From: Chrysomallon squamiferum
Lineage: Eukaryota; Mollusca; Gastropoda; Neomphalida; Peltospiridae
Length of the DNA: 64,000 bases
Direction of reading: 5' to 3'
Assembly (NCBI GenBank): GCA_012295275.1
Contig: CM022676.1
Location: 16,988,771-17,052,770, forward strand
Shown one piece after another: positions 1 through 12,900 of this stretch (positions are counted from its first letter, which is position 1; each line of letters starts with the position of its first letter). Made by a program: the position numbers and the translations under genes. The notes beneath the pieces were generated by a model, which was not told the origin of the DNA, did not search any database, and was given only the letters and a program-made list of their open reading frames with translations.

Positions 1-673
1 TATTATAGGCTGTTAGAGATAATCATATACCATAACGATGGTTACAACAAAGGAAACTCATTGTTGAAATTTTGCAGCCAGACTTGTTGACATATAAATT
101 GTAACTAAAATATATGTGACATTTTATTTTATGTTATGTTATTTAATTTACCTGTTTATCAGTGACAAAAGGTTATATTTATAAGTTTAATTTTATAATA
201 ATCAGCTTCTCACTAAATAGTTTTACTTTTTACATCCACAAGCTTATTTTCGAATATTCTAATCACCATCTTACATTCGGTCTTTTATTTACTTTCTGGA
301 TGGGGAATCCTTACACTCAAATGTCATTATCCGTTAGATGTCTCTAGTAGCAACGGCATACATTACGTTATGTGATTCAAGATTGTCTTTACTTATGAAT
401 ATAGTTAGTTTGTATTAATTAATCCATAAATTAATTAATTTATTGATATGCATTGTGGTTTTATTTTAAATTTGTTTATTTTTTCTTCATGTTAAAATTT
501 GTGAATGTCATAACATTATATAGTGATGAATATATGAATGTATTTTATTATTATTTTTCCTGTTATACATACTTTCTGCAGTTTAAAGGTCCATTTCGCT
601 TATACAAATAATAATAATAATCAAATTATCTGAGAGCTCAATTTTATTTTAATTATTTTTTTTTTTGGTATTA

Positions 674-708
674 TTCTTCTTCTTCTTCTTCTTCTTATTA
701 TTATTATA

Positions 709-762
<54 letters not shown>
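674..762. repeat. (TTC)n followed by (TTA)n microsatellite
   Basis: About eight TTC units run into more than twenty TTA units. The inverted partner at 17768-17882 has the same compound structure with a different length, as expected for alleles or recent duplicates. Confidence 0.95.
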
Positions 763-1224
763 TTGCATCCATATTGTTTTTGTTTTAATTGGAACATTTG
801 AAAACAAAGTGTACACGTGATATTGGATATAAATGATCTTTATAACAATAATGATAATCTTCTTTTATTTATGTTTTGCTTTACTAGCTTTTATCAGGAC
901 TATTTTTAAAATATTATATTTTATTTAGTATGACATTTAAAATGCATTTAATTGCCTTAGGATATCAAATTAAAATCAATTAGACTTCAAATGATGTAGT
1001 CATAACAAAATTAATTAATAGTCTTACATTTCATTTACTTAGAATTGGTTTCTTTTCATTTTCACATTTATTTACTTAGTTACATCTGTCGTATTTTAAA
1101 CCTTTATTTCAATATATTTTCTGTTTTGTAATACATATACCTTGATGCTATATGTTGATACATGTTTCAAACACTAGTAGTTTGTATGGTATATTTGTGT
1201 TCAAATGAACACTTGTTGTTTCAG

Positions 1225-1542
1225 ATGACGTGTCTAATGAAAATTTAATAGCAGTGGCTGCTGGATCTGTATCAGCGATTCTCGTTTTAACTCTTCTTGT
1301 TGTCGATATTGTCTTCATGTGCCGTAGACTGAAAAACCGTTCGTACTGTTTCTTTTTGTTTTATTTTCAAATTTTAAATGTGTGTCGTAGTGATTGTTCC
1401 TCTCTGTGTGCATATGTGTTACAGAGTGATAGATCGGAAAATGAGTATTAGTTAAACAATTTGAGATAAATAGAAAATATATGCAATTTCATCATCATCA
1501 GCATCAATCTCATCATTATCATCATCATCATCATCATCATCA

Positions 1543-1585
<43 letters not shown>

Positions 1586-4124
1586 TCATAATGAATATAA
1601 AATGAAATGAATTTTCTCAATTACCATTATTTAATATAACAAATGTTGTGATATTTTCTTTCCAGTTGATATCGCTGTATTTTCTGTTTGTTTTGTGTGT
1701 CTGCTATTTCAGTATCTGTAATATTTTTGTTTTTGGGAAATGCAAAAGATGAACATGTGCATGAAACAAGGTAACACTGACTCATAGTAGGAATTAATAT
1801 ACTTTATTATGTTTGTAACAGTGTATGTGTTGATGAATATGTCTTCATGTATAACAGTGACTGTACATTGTATTGCTTATAAATAATGAATATATTTGTT
1901 ATAGAAACAAAACCTTAAGAGTCTCCTGATAAAATATCCTGTCATGTTTTAATGTCAAAGGTTTTACTTTCCAGTCGGTTATTTTTGTGTCGAAATGAAG
2001 CTTTGAGTTCTAAATAACGAACACAGTTCAGAGTTTCTATAACCAGTGAATCTGTAACCGTAAGTAATTCCCGATTGATGTCCCAAATATTTCTGTGTAG
2101 TAGACTCTGGTTTATTGATAATCTAGGGAGAGATGACACATTCTGGTCTGGACGTAGGTTCTCACTCTCGAGGCAACACTGGGCTGTCGTCGTCAATCTT
2201 AGTGAATTTTACACCACGTATCTTAAATGTGTAGATTGATTAATACATCTTTCTCTGAAGTGAGAAAACTGATCTTTGCAGGTCAAGAATGTGTTATACT
2301 AAACATTTATAACCATATTCTGTAATGGTAATCCACCAGTAGGGGATCTTTCTGATATGATGTTTGCTGCTTTCAAAGTCCAATCTTGACCACCCAGTTT
2401 TCATTAAGAGAGTGAACGAAGCGGTGCATCACAAGTTAGATCCCGGTTTTCTGTTCAGACGATCCGCCTGTCTTGTAGCTGAATCCAATATCTTGAATCT
2501 ATTTGTTTCTGTTTCTATGTCTGTTTATTAGTGTATTTTATATGAACATGTGTGTATACATGTATATATATGTGTGCTGTGTGCATATGTCTCTATGTGA
2601 TGTGTGTTTTTCTTTCTGTCTGTATGTGATATGTATATGTCGTCTGCCTCTGTGCCCCTCTTTGTCGTGTTTCACACAGAAATATTCAACTGTGCAAGAA
2701 AGCAATATCACATAAAATAACGAAATAAAATGAGTGCAACTTCGGTAGACATTGTGAAGAATGAGTGATTGCATTTATTTCATGTAACCTTATTCATGTA
2801 GATAATGCAGATATAGGCGATATATTTTAATTAGTTGTCTGATAGTGTTTGTTTTACGTATGTCATATATATGTAAATATGTATGTATTTTATGTCATTA
2901 TCCAACAATTGACAGTTACAATATTCAGCAATTTACTTTTACATATATATTTATTATGTTTTTTAATATATCTTTTTTCTTTCTGTTTCTTATGTGTATC
3001 TTATTTTAATGTGTTAATCAAAAACGGAATTGTTCTTATTATTGTTTTTGTTATTGCTCTTTTTCTTATTATTACCATTATTACACAGAAATCACTTAAT
3101 CTTTAATTGTGAGTAGTCTATAAATGTTATAATTAAAACTGAAAAAGCTACCACTTAGAACATTTGTCTCTTTCAAATCACAGGAACGTTTCTGAACCGC
3201 AGTCTAGAACGTACGACAATCTTGCTTTTGAGCCTGGTAAGTGCAATATTTTCTAAATGTTTATGTGGAGACTTACTTTACTGAAAGCGGTTTAAATTCT
3301 GCTCGTTCAATACATATTAAGACGTCTGTGGTGTCCATCAGGAAAGAATGAATGAAGCTACGAAAGGAAGTGATGAATGAACAAGAAAAGAAAGGAGTAT
3401 GAAAGAGAAAAGTGAAAAGTAATAATGAAATATTAATAATATTAAAAAGTTCTCATTTATATGCTGGGCTAAGAACGGGTGAGGTTATATTGCATAACGC
3501 TAAAGAGATAACAGAACTAATTTATATTATCTGCTCAGATGTGCATGTATACAGTTTAACATTTATCTGTGATAAATATAGAGTATTTGTAAATTAATAT
3601 TTTAACTTTTTACTTATTCTTCAATAATCTGGGTTTTATATTATCTCCTCAGATATGCAAAGTGTAATATTTTTGTTTGATAATTACAGAGCGTTTATAA
3701 ACTAATAGTTGTGCAGTATGACAAGTTGTTTTATAAGCACGATAGACTAATTGCTATCTTTATAGCTGTGCAATTTAGAATCTGGTGATGTTAGCCTGTA
3801 TATAGCGTTTGATATTATTTTCTCTCTATCACTTCTGTTTTTTATTTTTATTTATTGTTTTTTATGTGCGTGTGTGCGTTTGTGCATGTGTGTGTGTGTA
3901 TGTATGAATGTACATATATATATAACTTATTTAATAATCTTATTTTTTTCTTTGTTTCTTCTACGTTTAACTGTTGATGTATGACATACTGTTTTTGAAA
4001 CGGAACATAAATATGTATGTATGTTTTGTTACTTCTTGTAGGGAGCAGTGTAGAAGAGAGTTTGTCAAATAAACAGAATCAGCATGAAGTACGTGGTGTC
4101 GATGACAATGGGCCAAAACATTAA
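1225..4124 (+). CDS. Receptor A, copy 1: transmembrane and cytoplasmic exons (3' part)
   Basis: Four exons are visible: 1225-1338 (transmembrane, 114 bp, phase 1-1), 1713-1770, 3184-3236 and 4042-4124, ending in TAA. Splice sites are AG/GT throughout; the 1338 donor is weak (CC|GTTCG). The first exon encodes a short acidic stem, a hydrophobic helix (about AAGSVSAILVLTLLVVDIVF) and the stop-transfer sequence CRRLKN. The tail carries TYDNLAFEP, a YxN and YxxL type motif, and ends VDDNGPKH. A possible poly(A) signal AATAAA lies at 4477-4482. Exon 2 seems to use an acceptor 24 nt upstream of the one used in paralogues B and C. The ectodomain exons lie left of the window; in the copy at 14564-26396 they appear to be SRCR domains. 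Signalling or endocytic use of the motif is inferred. I do not recognise a named orthologue. Confidence 0.72.
1487..1582. repeat. (ATC)n/(ATT)n microsatellite
   Basis: A compound trinucleotide repeat in the intron after the receptor A transmembrane exon. Its inverted partner is at about 16955-17035. The same intron of paralogues B and C also carries long microsatellites. Confidence 0.9.
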
Positions 4125-4195
4125 GATATCTCTTTCTTAATGTGTTTACTTAAAACATCGAAACAACCTATTTTATTACCATTATCACACACAGA

Positions 4196-4197
<2 letters not shown>

Positions 4198-4239
<42 letters not shown>
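4198..4239. repeat. (CA)n microsatellite
   Basis: About twenty CA units, 74 bp after the receptor A stop codon. The inverted partner copy at 14459-14498 is interrupted. Confidence 0.95.
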
Positions 4240-4240
<1 letters not shown>

Positions 4241-4874
4241 ATACACACAGATATGCATATATATGAACAAATTATATAACACTTATTCACCATTATTGAA
4301 TTTTATTATTCTCGAAAGCTAGTTAAATATGTATTTTTTTCTTTTCATACAAGAACGTCTTTGGGGACATTTGTTTTTAATGTGGGATTGACATTTGTGT
4401 TATGTTTACATTAAGACTATATATGTAATATACAGTGTAGGTTAGTTTAATATTATATGTGCTACAATTACAGGCTAATAAAATTGTGACTAACTGGGTA
4501 TAGTATGATTCTAATTAAACTCATTTTATTAGTAATAATAAGAAAGTAAAATAGATAAACAAGACACTAACTATATGTTACTATTACAGTCAGTAATGAT
4601 GTAGCTACAAATTTTCCTCGCTGTGTTATGAAGTATGTATCTGAGTACAACATCTTCAGTTAAGATATAACCAGAACATAAAACTACATAAATATCTATA
4701 ACAAATAAAATATAACTATAAAACAATAATGTACAAAAACAAAAATTCAAATGACAGTAGGTGAACATATAAAAATGTGCAACTATATTTATTTAAAAAA
4801 AAAAGATTATCTGCGAAGTTACATAATTAAGAAGTGTTTTATCTTTCCTTCAGCTTTTATTTATTTATTTATCA

Positions 4875-4907
<33 letters not shown>

Positions 4908-4919
4908 TATTTTTAAAAT

Positions 4920-5830
4920 TTAAATAGCTATTTCAGTTTCCTCTGAAAATACTGTTTCAGTATTAGTCGATAAGTTACATAAATTATAATTCGACATAAA
5001 CGTGTATACATATTTTTGATATTGAAATATATTTCGATTTGTCTGGTATACCGTTTCTCGCATTTGACAATATAGCATCATTACTTTTAAATACATAACG
5101 ATAGTCATCTCCAAATTTGTCAACATTAAGAATATGACATTTTCTCTTTTCTCTTACAATATTAAATCGGTTTTAATAGAATGTTTAACATTACAGTTCT
5201 AATTTGACGTAAGACATGAACATTCACTTGAGCATTGCTATTCTCTAGGGCAATTAGTTTTGATTGATTTCCCTTTTTAGTGATGTATGTTAAAGTGTTT
5301 TACTAACATGAGCTATAACGTACAAAAAGTGCAAACTAACGGACAATTACAACACTCTTGCTAATAGAGGAAGGTGTTCCAGGAAATTCTAGATTTTTTT
5401 CAACTTTGAATATTTCGCGGTATTTTTGTAATTCATCATGATGTGGAACAGTTAAATAATTAATCAGGGTAAAACGTACTGTTATTTTTGGTATCAAATT
5501 GTTGATCCACCTTTGTCGTTCTATTGGCGCTATTTTTAGACTGTCGCACTTAAAAGCATCGCTTCAAAGTAGGTCGCACTTTTATTCCTACCGCTCAAAA
5601 TGTCATAGCAAACAGTTACACAATTTCATGTGGAGTCTTACTATTAAATATATATCTGTAAAACCTCGTAATTTCGCAACTATAGTTATTTCCTCGGCTG
5701 AAGAAAGGTTTGTGGAATCTGTGATTAATGGCTTCTTGGCTTTGAGAGTGCAATTCCTCTTTTGTTGTCACGTGATAAGGCACAAATTCATTAACATTGT
5801 CATTAAGAAGCAACAATCTTCTTAGACAAA
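4920..5830 (-). mobile_element. Degraded non-LTR retrotransposon (LINE) remnant in the 3' flank of receptor A
   Basis: Sequence at 4920-5400 matches 37200-37680 (same orientation) and, inverted, 27290-27610 and 53740-54060. Sequence at 5480-5830 matches pieces of 38160-38220 and 39300-39360, which belong to a LINE with recognisable reverse-transcriptase sequence. On the minus strand a short stretch resembling the pre-RT region can be read (SSAEEI-like). Multiple stops and indels make it non-functional. It is the paralogous counterpart of the LINE remnants next to receptors B and C. Confidence 0.6.
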
Positions 5831-6589
5831 TAATCATACGAACTTCGAAACTTTAAGTGAACTGTCTAACACAACTTTGAAATTGTGTTACGTTCTTTTG
5901 TATCAACACATTTTTATATTTATTTAGTTTTATTTTTTTTTTTTAAAAAAAAAAAAATAAAAAAACAAACAATAAAGAAACAACAACAACAAAACAACAG
6001 ACTCTTAATAACGCGTGACTAAGAACTCAAAATCACCCATTCAGCGATGATGTTATTTGTGATATTTTTAATCGGTACAGTTTGTGTCAAACAATCGCAG
6101 AACGCGACTAAGAAGGGTTTGATATTTATTAGCACTCAACATGGTATCATATACTTCTGTACATGTGAGCTGAAAAAGAAGCCATTTTTTTTTTTTTTTT
6201 TTTTTTTAACTTTAAATGTCATATCAGTATTTTATGTACATTGTGAAAATCTATTAAATGGATTTGAGCAAGAACACTGTAATGTTTTGAACCTAAAATG
6301 TACATACTGATGCCATCGTATCCAGAACATTTTCCCTTGGGACAAATATAGATCGCCTATTACCGTTTTCCCCCGTTTGAACACATAAACACCAACAGAC
6401 ATCCTGTTTTCATACACTTATCCTTAAATATAGATAATAGTCTTCTTCTTTTTTCGAAAATGTGTTTGTTTATAGGTAAAACTTCAGCGAGTGGACCAGC
6501 TAAACTTTTCTTGGTTAATTTGGATATTTTTGCTGGTTTCTTAATTTTAATCTTCACACGCCAATATCAGCAATAGATATCAGAATGTA
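5831..6589. other. No gene recognised
   Basis: AT-rich sequence with homopolymer runs (A/T around 5930-5960, T at 6185-6207). The short open frames here show no family resemblance. Confidence 0.6.
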
Positions 6590-8885
6590 AGAGAGAAAAA
6601 TATAAAACTTACTCTTGTTTTTCGAAATATACAGTGAAAGTTCAAAGACATTTCATTCTAAAGAGGCATGATACATTTAAAAAAAAAGAAATTAAAAATT
6701 AAAAATATGATTTTAAATGTGTAATATAGGTTTAAACAAAACATAGTATTAGAAATAATTATACAGTGTAATTAGAAATAAAGAATGAAACTACAAAAAA
6801 AACATCAACATTTTATTGTAAATAGAGAGATTATAACTGTGGATAAACCACACAATTAGCAACATACAATATAACTAAACAAAAACGTATTGTTAGAAAT
6901 ATACAGCGTAACTTTAAACATGAACTTTTTCCACTGAAAATATACGCTCCGTATTTAATAAGAAGATTTTAGAATAGATATACAGTTAAAATTTAAACAA
7001 GAAACATATATCTGGAAATAAAAACGTTCATTTAGAAATATACAGTTGAGCTTTTAACGGAAATGTATTATTATAAATAAACCATCTAACTTTAAACAAA
7101 ACTGTTTTACTAGAAACATACAGCGTAAAGCGTGTTAATATAATTATACAGTGTAATTTTAAACAGAATCATGTTAGAAATATACAATGTAACAAAACAA
7201 AATGTTTTTTATTACAAATTATACACGTTAATTTTAAAAGAAAACGTATTATTAGGAAATATAGAGTGGAATTTTTAACAAAAACGTCTTATTACCAATA
7301 TATATGGAGTAATTTTAAGCAAAAAAGTATTATTAGAACATATACAGGGTAACTTTAAATAAAAATGTATTATTAGAAAACATACTGGATAACTTTATAC
7401 AAAACGCAGATTATTGAAAGATATGCAGGGTAACTTTAACTAAACAGGTACTAATAGAAATGCAGTGAATATTTAAACAAAAACGTACTATTAAACAAAT
7501 ACAGGACAACATTAAACAAAAACGTATACTTAGAAATATACAGAGAAACTTTAAAGAAAGACGTAGTATTAGGAAACATAGAGATAACCTAAAAAAAACG
7601 TATTATCAGAACATATACAGTGTAACATTAAACACAAACGTATTAATAGAAATAAGCAGTGTAAATTTAAACAAAAACACATTATTATAAATGTACAGGG
7701 TAACTTTAAACAAAAACGTATTTTTATAAACATACAATGAAACTTAAAACCAAAACGTATTAATAGAAAATATGCAGGGTAACTTTAAACAAAACACATT
7801 ATTAGAAATACACAGTGACACTTTAAACAAAGACGTATTATTAGAAAATAAGCAATGTATTTTTTAACAAAAACACATTATTAGAAATATGTAGTTAAAC
7901 TTTTAACAAAAACGTATTATTAAAAAATATACAGAGTAAATTTAAACAAACACATATTATTAGAAAATATGCAGGGTAACTTCAAACATAAAAGGTATTA
8001 CTGGAAATATACAGAATGATTTTAAACAAAACACATATTATTAGAAAATATACAAGGGAACTTTAACTAAAAAGGTATTAATAGAAATATACAGTCAAAC
8101 TTTTAAAAAGTGTCTTATTCGGAATATGCAGTGCAAGATTAATTAAAGTATTATTAGATATATACAATGAAATTTAAAAAAAAATGTTTTTTCTGTCTTT
8201 ATCAGAAACGTATTATTAGAATTATAAAATGTAACATTAATATGTTTATATTTGTGGACATATTATTATTATCATCATCATCATCATCATCATCATTATT
8301 ATTATTATTATTATTATTATTACTACTACTAATATGCAACGTAACTTAAAACAAAATCGTATTACTAAAACTATGCAGAGCTAATCTATCAAAAATGTGT
8401 TATCAGATATATACTGTTTAACTATAAACAAAAATATGTTACTAGAAATATACAGTGCAATTTTAAACAAAAATGTTTTAGAAATATACACAGTAACCTT
8501 AAACAAGAACATGTTTTCAAAAATATGCACTGTATCTTTAAAAAAAAATGTATTATTAGAAAAATACGGTGTTACTTTATAAAACAAAAAATATTAGAAA
8601 TATACAGTACAACTTTAAAAAACAAAGAAACAAAAAAGTTAGTATTAATAGAAATATGCAATGTACGTTTAAGCAAAAATTAATTATGAGAGATATACAG
8701 GGTAACTTTAAAGAAAAAAGTATTATTAGAAATATACAGTGTAACTTTTAACAGAAAGGTTATATTAGAAATAACCATTATAATTTTAAACAGAAACTTA
8801 GAAATGAAGAAATGCAGTGCATTTTAATCAAAACGTAGTTATTAAATATGAAGCGCATCTTCAAATGAAAAGCATATTATAAGAA
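6590..8885. repeat. Diverged tandem satellite, about 38-40 bp period
   Basis: About 2.3 kb of head-to-tail imperfect copies, roughly sixty by eye, of a unit built around TAGAAATATACAGTGTAACT followed by a TTTAAACAAAAACG-like block and ATTATT. Copies differ by substitutions and small indels. An (ATC)n/(ATT)n microsatellite is embedded at about 8262-8335. The small open frames in this interval are by-products of the repeat. Confidence 0.9.
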
Positions 8886-9277
8886 ATAATGTGTTCATCA
8901 CCATCATCATCATCAGCAGCAGCAACTGTATGCACATCGTCGTCACCGACATAATCAAAATCGTCTGAATCTTCTCCTCAGTTGCTGTGTCGTTCTTTTA
9001 GGTAGAAATTAACCAGGCTGAAATTTCAGTTTTCGGTTAAAATGTTTACTTTGAATAACTCTGTAAAATAAGAAATAAAAAAATCAAAATCAAAATAAGA
9101 AAAATAAAATTAGTCACTACTCTCACAGACTGAGAACCAAAAAGTAAATTATGGTGTTTGTGCGTACCTGTTTTACGTATAAATTCGTATATATTTAACA
9201 TAATACGTATATATGTAGTATGAAAATATTACAAGAAATCGAGTTTAGTACCTGATAATTATGATTATTTGTTGTCT
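8886..9277. other. No gene recognised
   Basis: Short CAT/CAG trinucleotide runs near 8900-8930, then AT-rich sequence. It lies between the satellite and the tail frame downstream of the ZNFX1-like gene. Confidence 0.55.
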
Positions 9278-9957
9278 TTATTCTTTTTTTTCTCTGCTCA
9301 TTTGTCGACTATTTCCTATGTCAGTGTGAAAAGTCTCTTTTCTTTTCCTTGTCACAATGTCGTGTGATTTAGGCGAATCGAATCTGGAGACACTGTTTGA
9401 TTTTTCTTGGATATAATCCCTGTCTGTATCTGTTACTCGATAATCCAGTTCTGATGTAATTTTCGGATAATCCGTCAATTTCTCTCGTCCTCGATAATAG
9501 GTGCTCGTGTTTGGTCTAAAATAAACATTGGGTTTAATTCCTATGGGATAATCCTTGAATCTCTCTTCTCCTCGATAATCGCTGTGAGATCCCCTTCTGT
9601 TAGTATTTCTGTCTGACGTCCATCTGTTAGTATCTCTGTCTGACATCCATCTGTTAGTATCTCTGTCTGACATCCATCTGTTAGTATATCTGTCTGACGT
9701 CCATCTGTTAGTATCTCTGTCTGACGTCCATCTGTTAGTATCTCTGTTTGTCGCCCTTTTCTTAGTTTCTCTGTCTGACGGTCTACTGTTAGTATCTGTG
9801 TCTTTTGCCTTTCTTTTAGCATCTCTGTGTGATGCTCTACTGTTAGTATTCCTATCTGACAAAGTTCTGTTAGTATCTCTCTCCGAAGCCACATTGTTAG
9901 TATTTCCATCTGACGCTTTATTGTTACCAACTCTTTTGGACCTCATTTCGGAGGACG
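9278..9957 (-). CDS. Arg/Asp/Asn/Thr-rich repeat-encoded frame, possible C-terminal extension of the ZNFX1-like gene
   Basis: An open frame of about 226 codons runs to a TAA at 9278. The first two thirds is made of degenerate nine-residue repeats of the type SDRDTNRWT; the rest is hydrophilic with YRGEERF/YRGREKL-like blocks. It has no ATG at its 5' edge and follows directly on the 11-A homopolymer (9963-9973) in the last ZNFX1-like exon. With nine or twelve A the upstream zinc-finger exon would read into it; with the eleven shown, the exon stops at once. A second frame (9541-9930) is also open because the DNA repeat period, 27 bp, is divisible by three. It could therefore be a real tail, a separate exon, or an untranslated minisatellite. 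No function is assigned. Confidence 0.35.
9590..9925. repeat. 27-bp minisatellite
   Basis: Tandem units of 27 bp containing CTGTTAGTATCTCTGTCTGA. They are near-identical from about 9600 to 9760 and more diverged towards 9925. The period keeps the reading frame, so two minus-strand frames stay open across it. Confidence 0.9.
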
Positions 9958-12900
9958 TCACATTTTTTTTTTTCTACTGGAACAGATTTCGCATTCTGCA
10001 TTGTTCCCGAAATAGTCAAAATAAATATGACCTAAAACAAAAATGTGATTCTACAATTGTAATTTTTCACAAGGTGTGAATCAGTTAAAAACAAGATATA
10101 TAAATGTAATAATTTAATAGGAAATATAAAATATTTCGATATTACTAAAATATCATTTGACTTTGTTTTAGATATGTAAATTTAGAGACAGACATTTATA
10201 AGTTCTTAATTAAAAAACAGAGATACACAAATACAGTGTTCTCACCTGCTTGACATTTCAGCCAACCTTCCGTACTGAAATTCGTGGTAATTTCGTCTGT
10301 GGAGATGTAACGAAGAGATATTTCACTTGAAGGAAGGAATCGAGCCCGAGATTTAACTATTTTTCTTGACGTTCTGGAGTAAAGGCATTTCCATCCATAG
10401 CGAACTTTTCAATTACTTCAGTAACATCATTTGTATTGTCTGTGATTTTCAGTGACTCGTTGGCGTCGTCTGAAGCTGATTTTAGATCGATTAGCAGTTT
10501 CAGTCTTTTCGTTTCATTGTCTGCATCGAATTCCTCCTGCTTCGTAAATATTCTTCTGTCCTTCGATATCCATGTCTTGAAACGATCCACGTCTTTATCA
10601 TGTTCACTGATCCCCATCTTACGAAAATATGTTTTACACGTACGACAGTTATTGTTAAGAGCCATAAGCTTCTCACTTTGTATTTCATAATAGTCTTTTC
10701 TTCCTGCTTTATTAATTGAAGCTTGATATAATCTACGTCCAGTAAAGTTTGTGTGATGACGTCTCTATATCTTCCACTATGTCTAATGACCACGTTACAG
10801 CGCGGACAACGTTTCAACTGGATTGTGTTGGATTTCGACTCCATCAGCTCGTCGAGAGCTTGCACCTCAAAGATATGTCCGCAGTCTTCGAGCTGCACAA
10901 ACAGAGAGTAAGTTCGTTTGTCAGCCTGTAAAGCTTTCACTTCATCTCTGTTGCAAACTCGACAAAGATCAGGACACTTTTCTCCTGCCAGACCAATGCA
11001 TCTGTGCTGACACGACAGCTTCTTCATACACCGCTTGTTGGAGCGTGGCATATTCCACACATCACAACATCGTCTACGAATGTTCCTTTCTTTGTACCTG
11101 ATGACGCAGTTTTCACGGCACATTGTACGCGGGTCACCACATGACCTTTCACAGGACAGATGGACACAGCTGTTCTCACACGGCAGAGGACAAAGTGGAC
11201 ACGTAGAACAGTCACTGACACATTCGTGTCCACACAGCAGACGTTTCCTGCATTTCTCCTTGCAAGCAACGTGAAGTCGCCCTTGAACACATTCGTGACA
11301 ACTACCACGACAAATATGACCACATTTCAAAACGGTGCTGCATTTTGCATTACAAATTGCATAGTCTCTTTCATGGCAAACCACTTCAATTTCATGACTA
11401 CATTTAAAAACGGTGCTACACTTTACATTACAAATTGCATTGTCTCTTTCATGGCAAACCACTTCAATTTCATGACCACATTTCAAAACGGTCATGCATT
11501 TTACATAAACAAGGGGTGATATATCGTTCGTGACAAACAACGTCAATTTAGTGCCCGCAGTACAAACCAATATGCTTTACTTGCTTCATGCACTTGATTG
11601 TACTTGGATCAGCAGAGCAAGACATTTTTTGTTTGTGTCCACACGCTGGTATCACCTTTGGTAACGGAACGACACAATTTTTGCAATCGTCAAAACAAAG
11701 AAGCGGACATTTATGTTGAAATTCACATAAAATTATTTCACACGGTTTCTGACATTTGTATTTGAGATGAAGTGGATCAGCTGGATGACACGGCAGTTCA
11801 CACACGTGACCACAGTTCAGTCTGTACGTGCACCGCTTTCTGCAGCCTCCTTCAGGAACCAAACTGAAATCTTCTGCTTTCGCAGCTTTTATTCCTTCAT
11901 CTTTTGACGTGATTTCGACAATAAAGACCAAGAGCATTTCCCAGCTGGTCTGTCGATTTCAAATCGTCAATAATGGTTTTCCATAATTTACTGTGTTGAC
12001 CAAGCAGAGTAAAGTTTCCTATCACGTAAAGTCCCATTCTAGCTCTGGAAAGAGCTACACACACCCGGTTGTCTGTTTTCAGAAAGCCAATACTCCCCTC
12101 CAGATTGCTGCGTACCAAAGACAGCAGTATGATGTCATTCTCCTCTCCTTGGTAATTGTCAACATCTGTGACAGTGACATCTTCAAATATTTCGTCTTTC
12201 ATGTTCTTCTTCAGATAGACGACCTGAGCTGAATACGTAGTTAACACTGTGATTTCCTTTGGAGGATAGCCTTGTTTCAACAGGTAGCGACGGAGCGCTA
12301 TCACATATTCCGCTTCAAACACGTTCATGTGACTCACGAGCTCGTCATTTCTTTCTTCATTTTCACAATGGTTTATGAAAATACATTACTACAAACGCCC
12401 AGGATATCCGAGTAATTTTCAACAGAAGGGTTATCTCTGAGATGAGGATAGATGTGTTTCATGATTCTGAAATACAGGGCCGCATTCTGTGCTGTTGCTC
12501 AAGACAAACACACTCCAAGCTGTTGTTAACTATTCGTTCAAATAACGATAACTCCAGGGTATATCGTTTTTGCGAGTGCGTAATCAGTGGAATTAGCCGC
12601 AGCTGCTGATGGTCTCCGATCAGAATCAGATGCTGAGCTGCTGAATTCAGTGATGCAATCACGTGGCCTTCCAGAACTTCTGCAGCTTCCTCGATGATTT
12701 TATTTCTTCTAAAACCTTCTGATAACGAGCAGTAGCACTCGTTGTCATTCCTACCACAGAACATCTTCTCATCACTCTCTGGTCCGCGTCCTGCTTCGTG
12801 GCGTTCTGTATGGTTCTCCAGCACCACTGACTTCTTTCCTGCAGCTCTTCTATCTCTGACTCAGTTTGCTCTTTCAGATGTTGCACCCATAACCTGTAAA

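Larger units (their letters stand above)
1..4578 (+). repeat. Inverted-repeat arm A1 (pairs with 14120-18505)
   Basis: This stretch is the reverse complement of 14120-18505 with scattered substitutions and small indels. Anchor pairs are 162/18390, 1942/16606 and about 4140/14551. The homology stops exactly where contig 2 begins (14120) and still continues at base 1, so the true left limit lies outside the window. About 50 bp at 64-113 are present here and absent from the partner. It carries the 3' half of receptor A and is best read as a second haplotype copy of the start of contig 2. Confidence 0.9.

Noticed and set aside
1942-2196. 84-codon frame identical to one at 16352-16606
   Set aside because: It is on the strand opposite the receptor, in an intron, and identical only because the two arms are near-identical copies. 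No family resemblance.
8260-8751. Short frames with Asn/Lys/Ile repeats inside the satellite
   Set aside because: They are by-products of the 38-40 bp AT-rich tandem unit.
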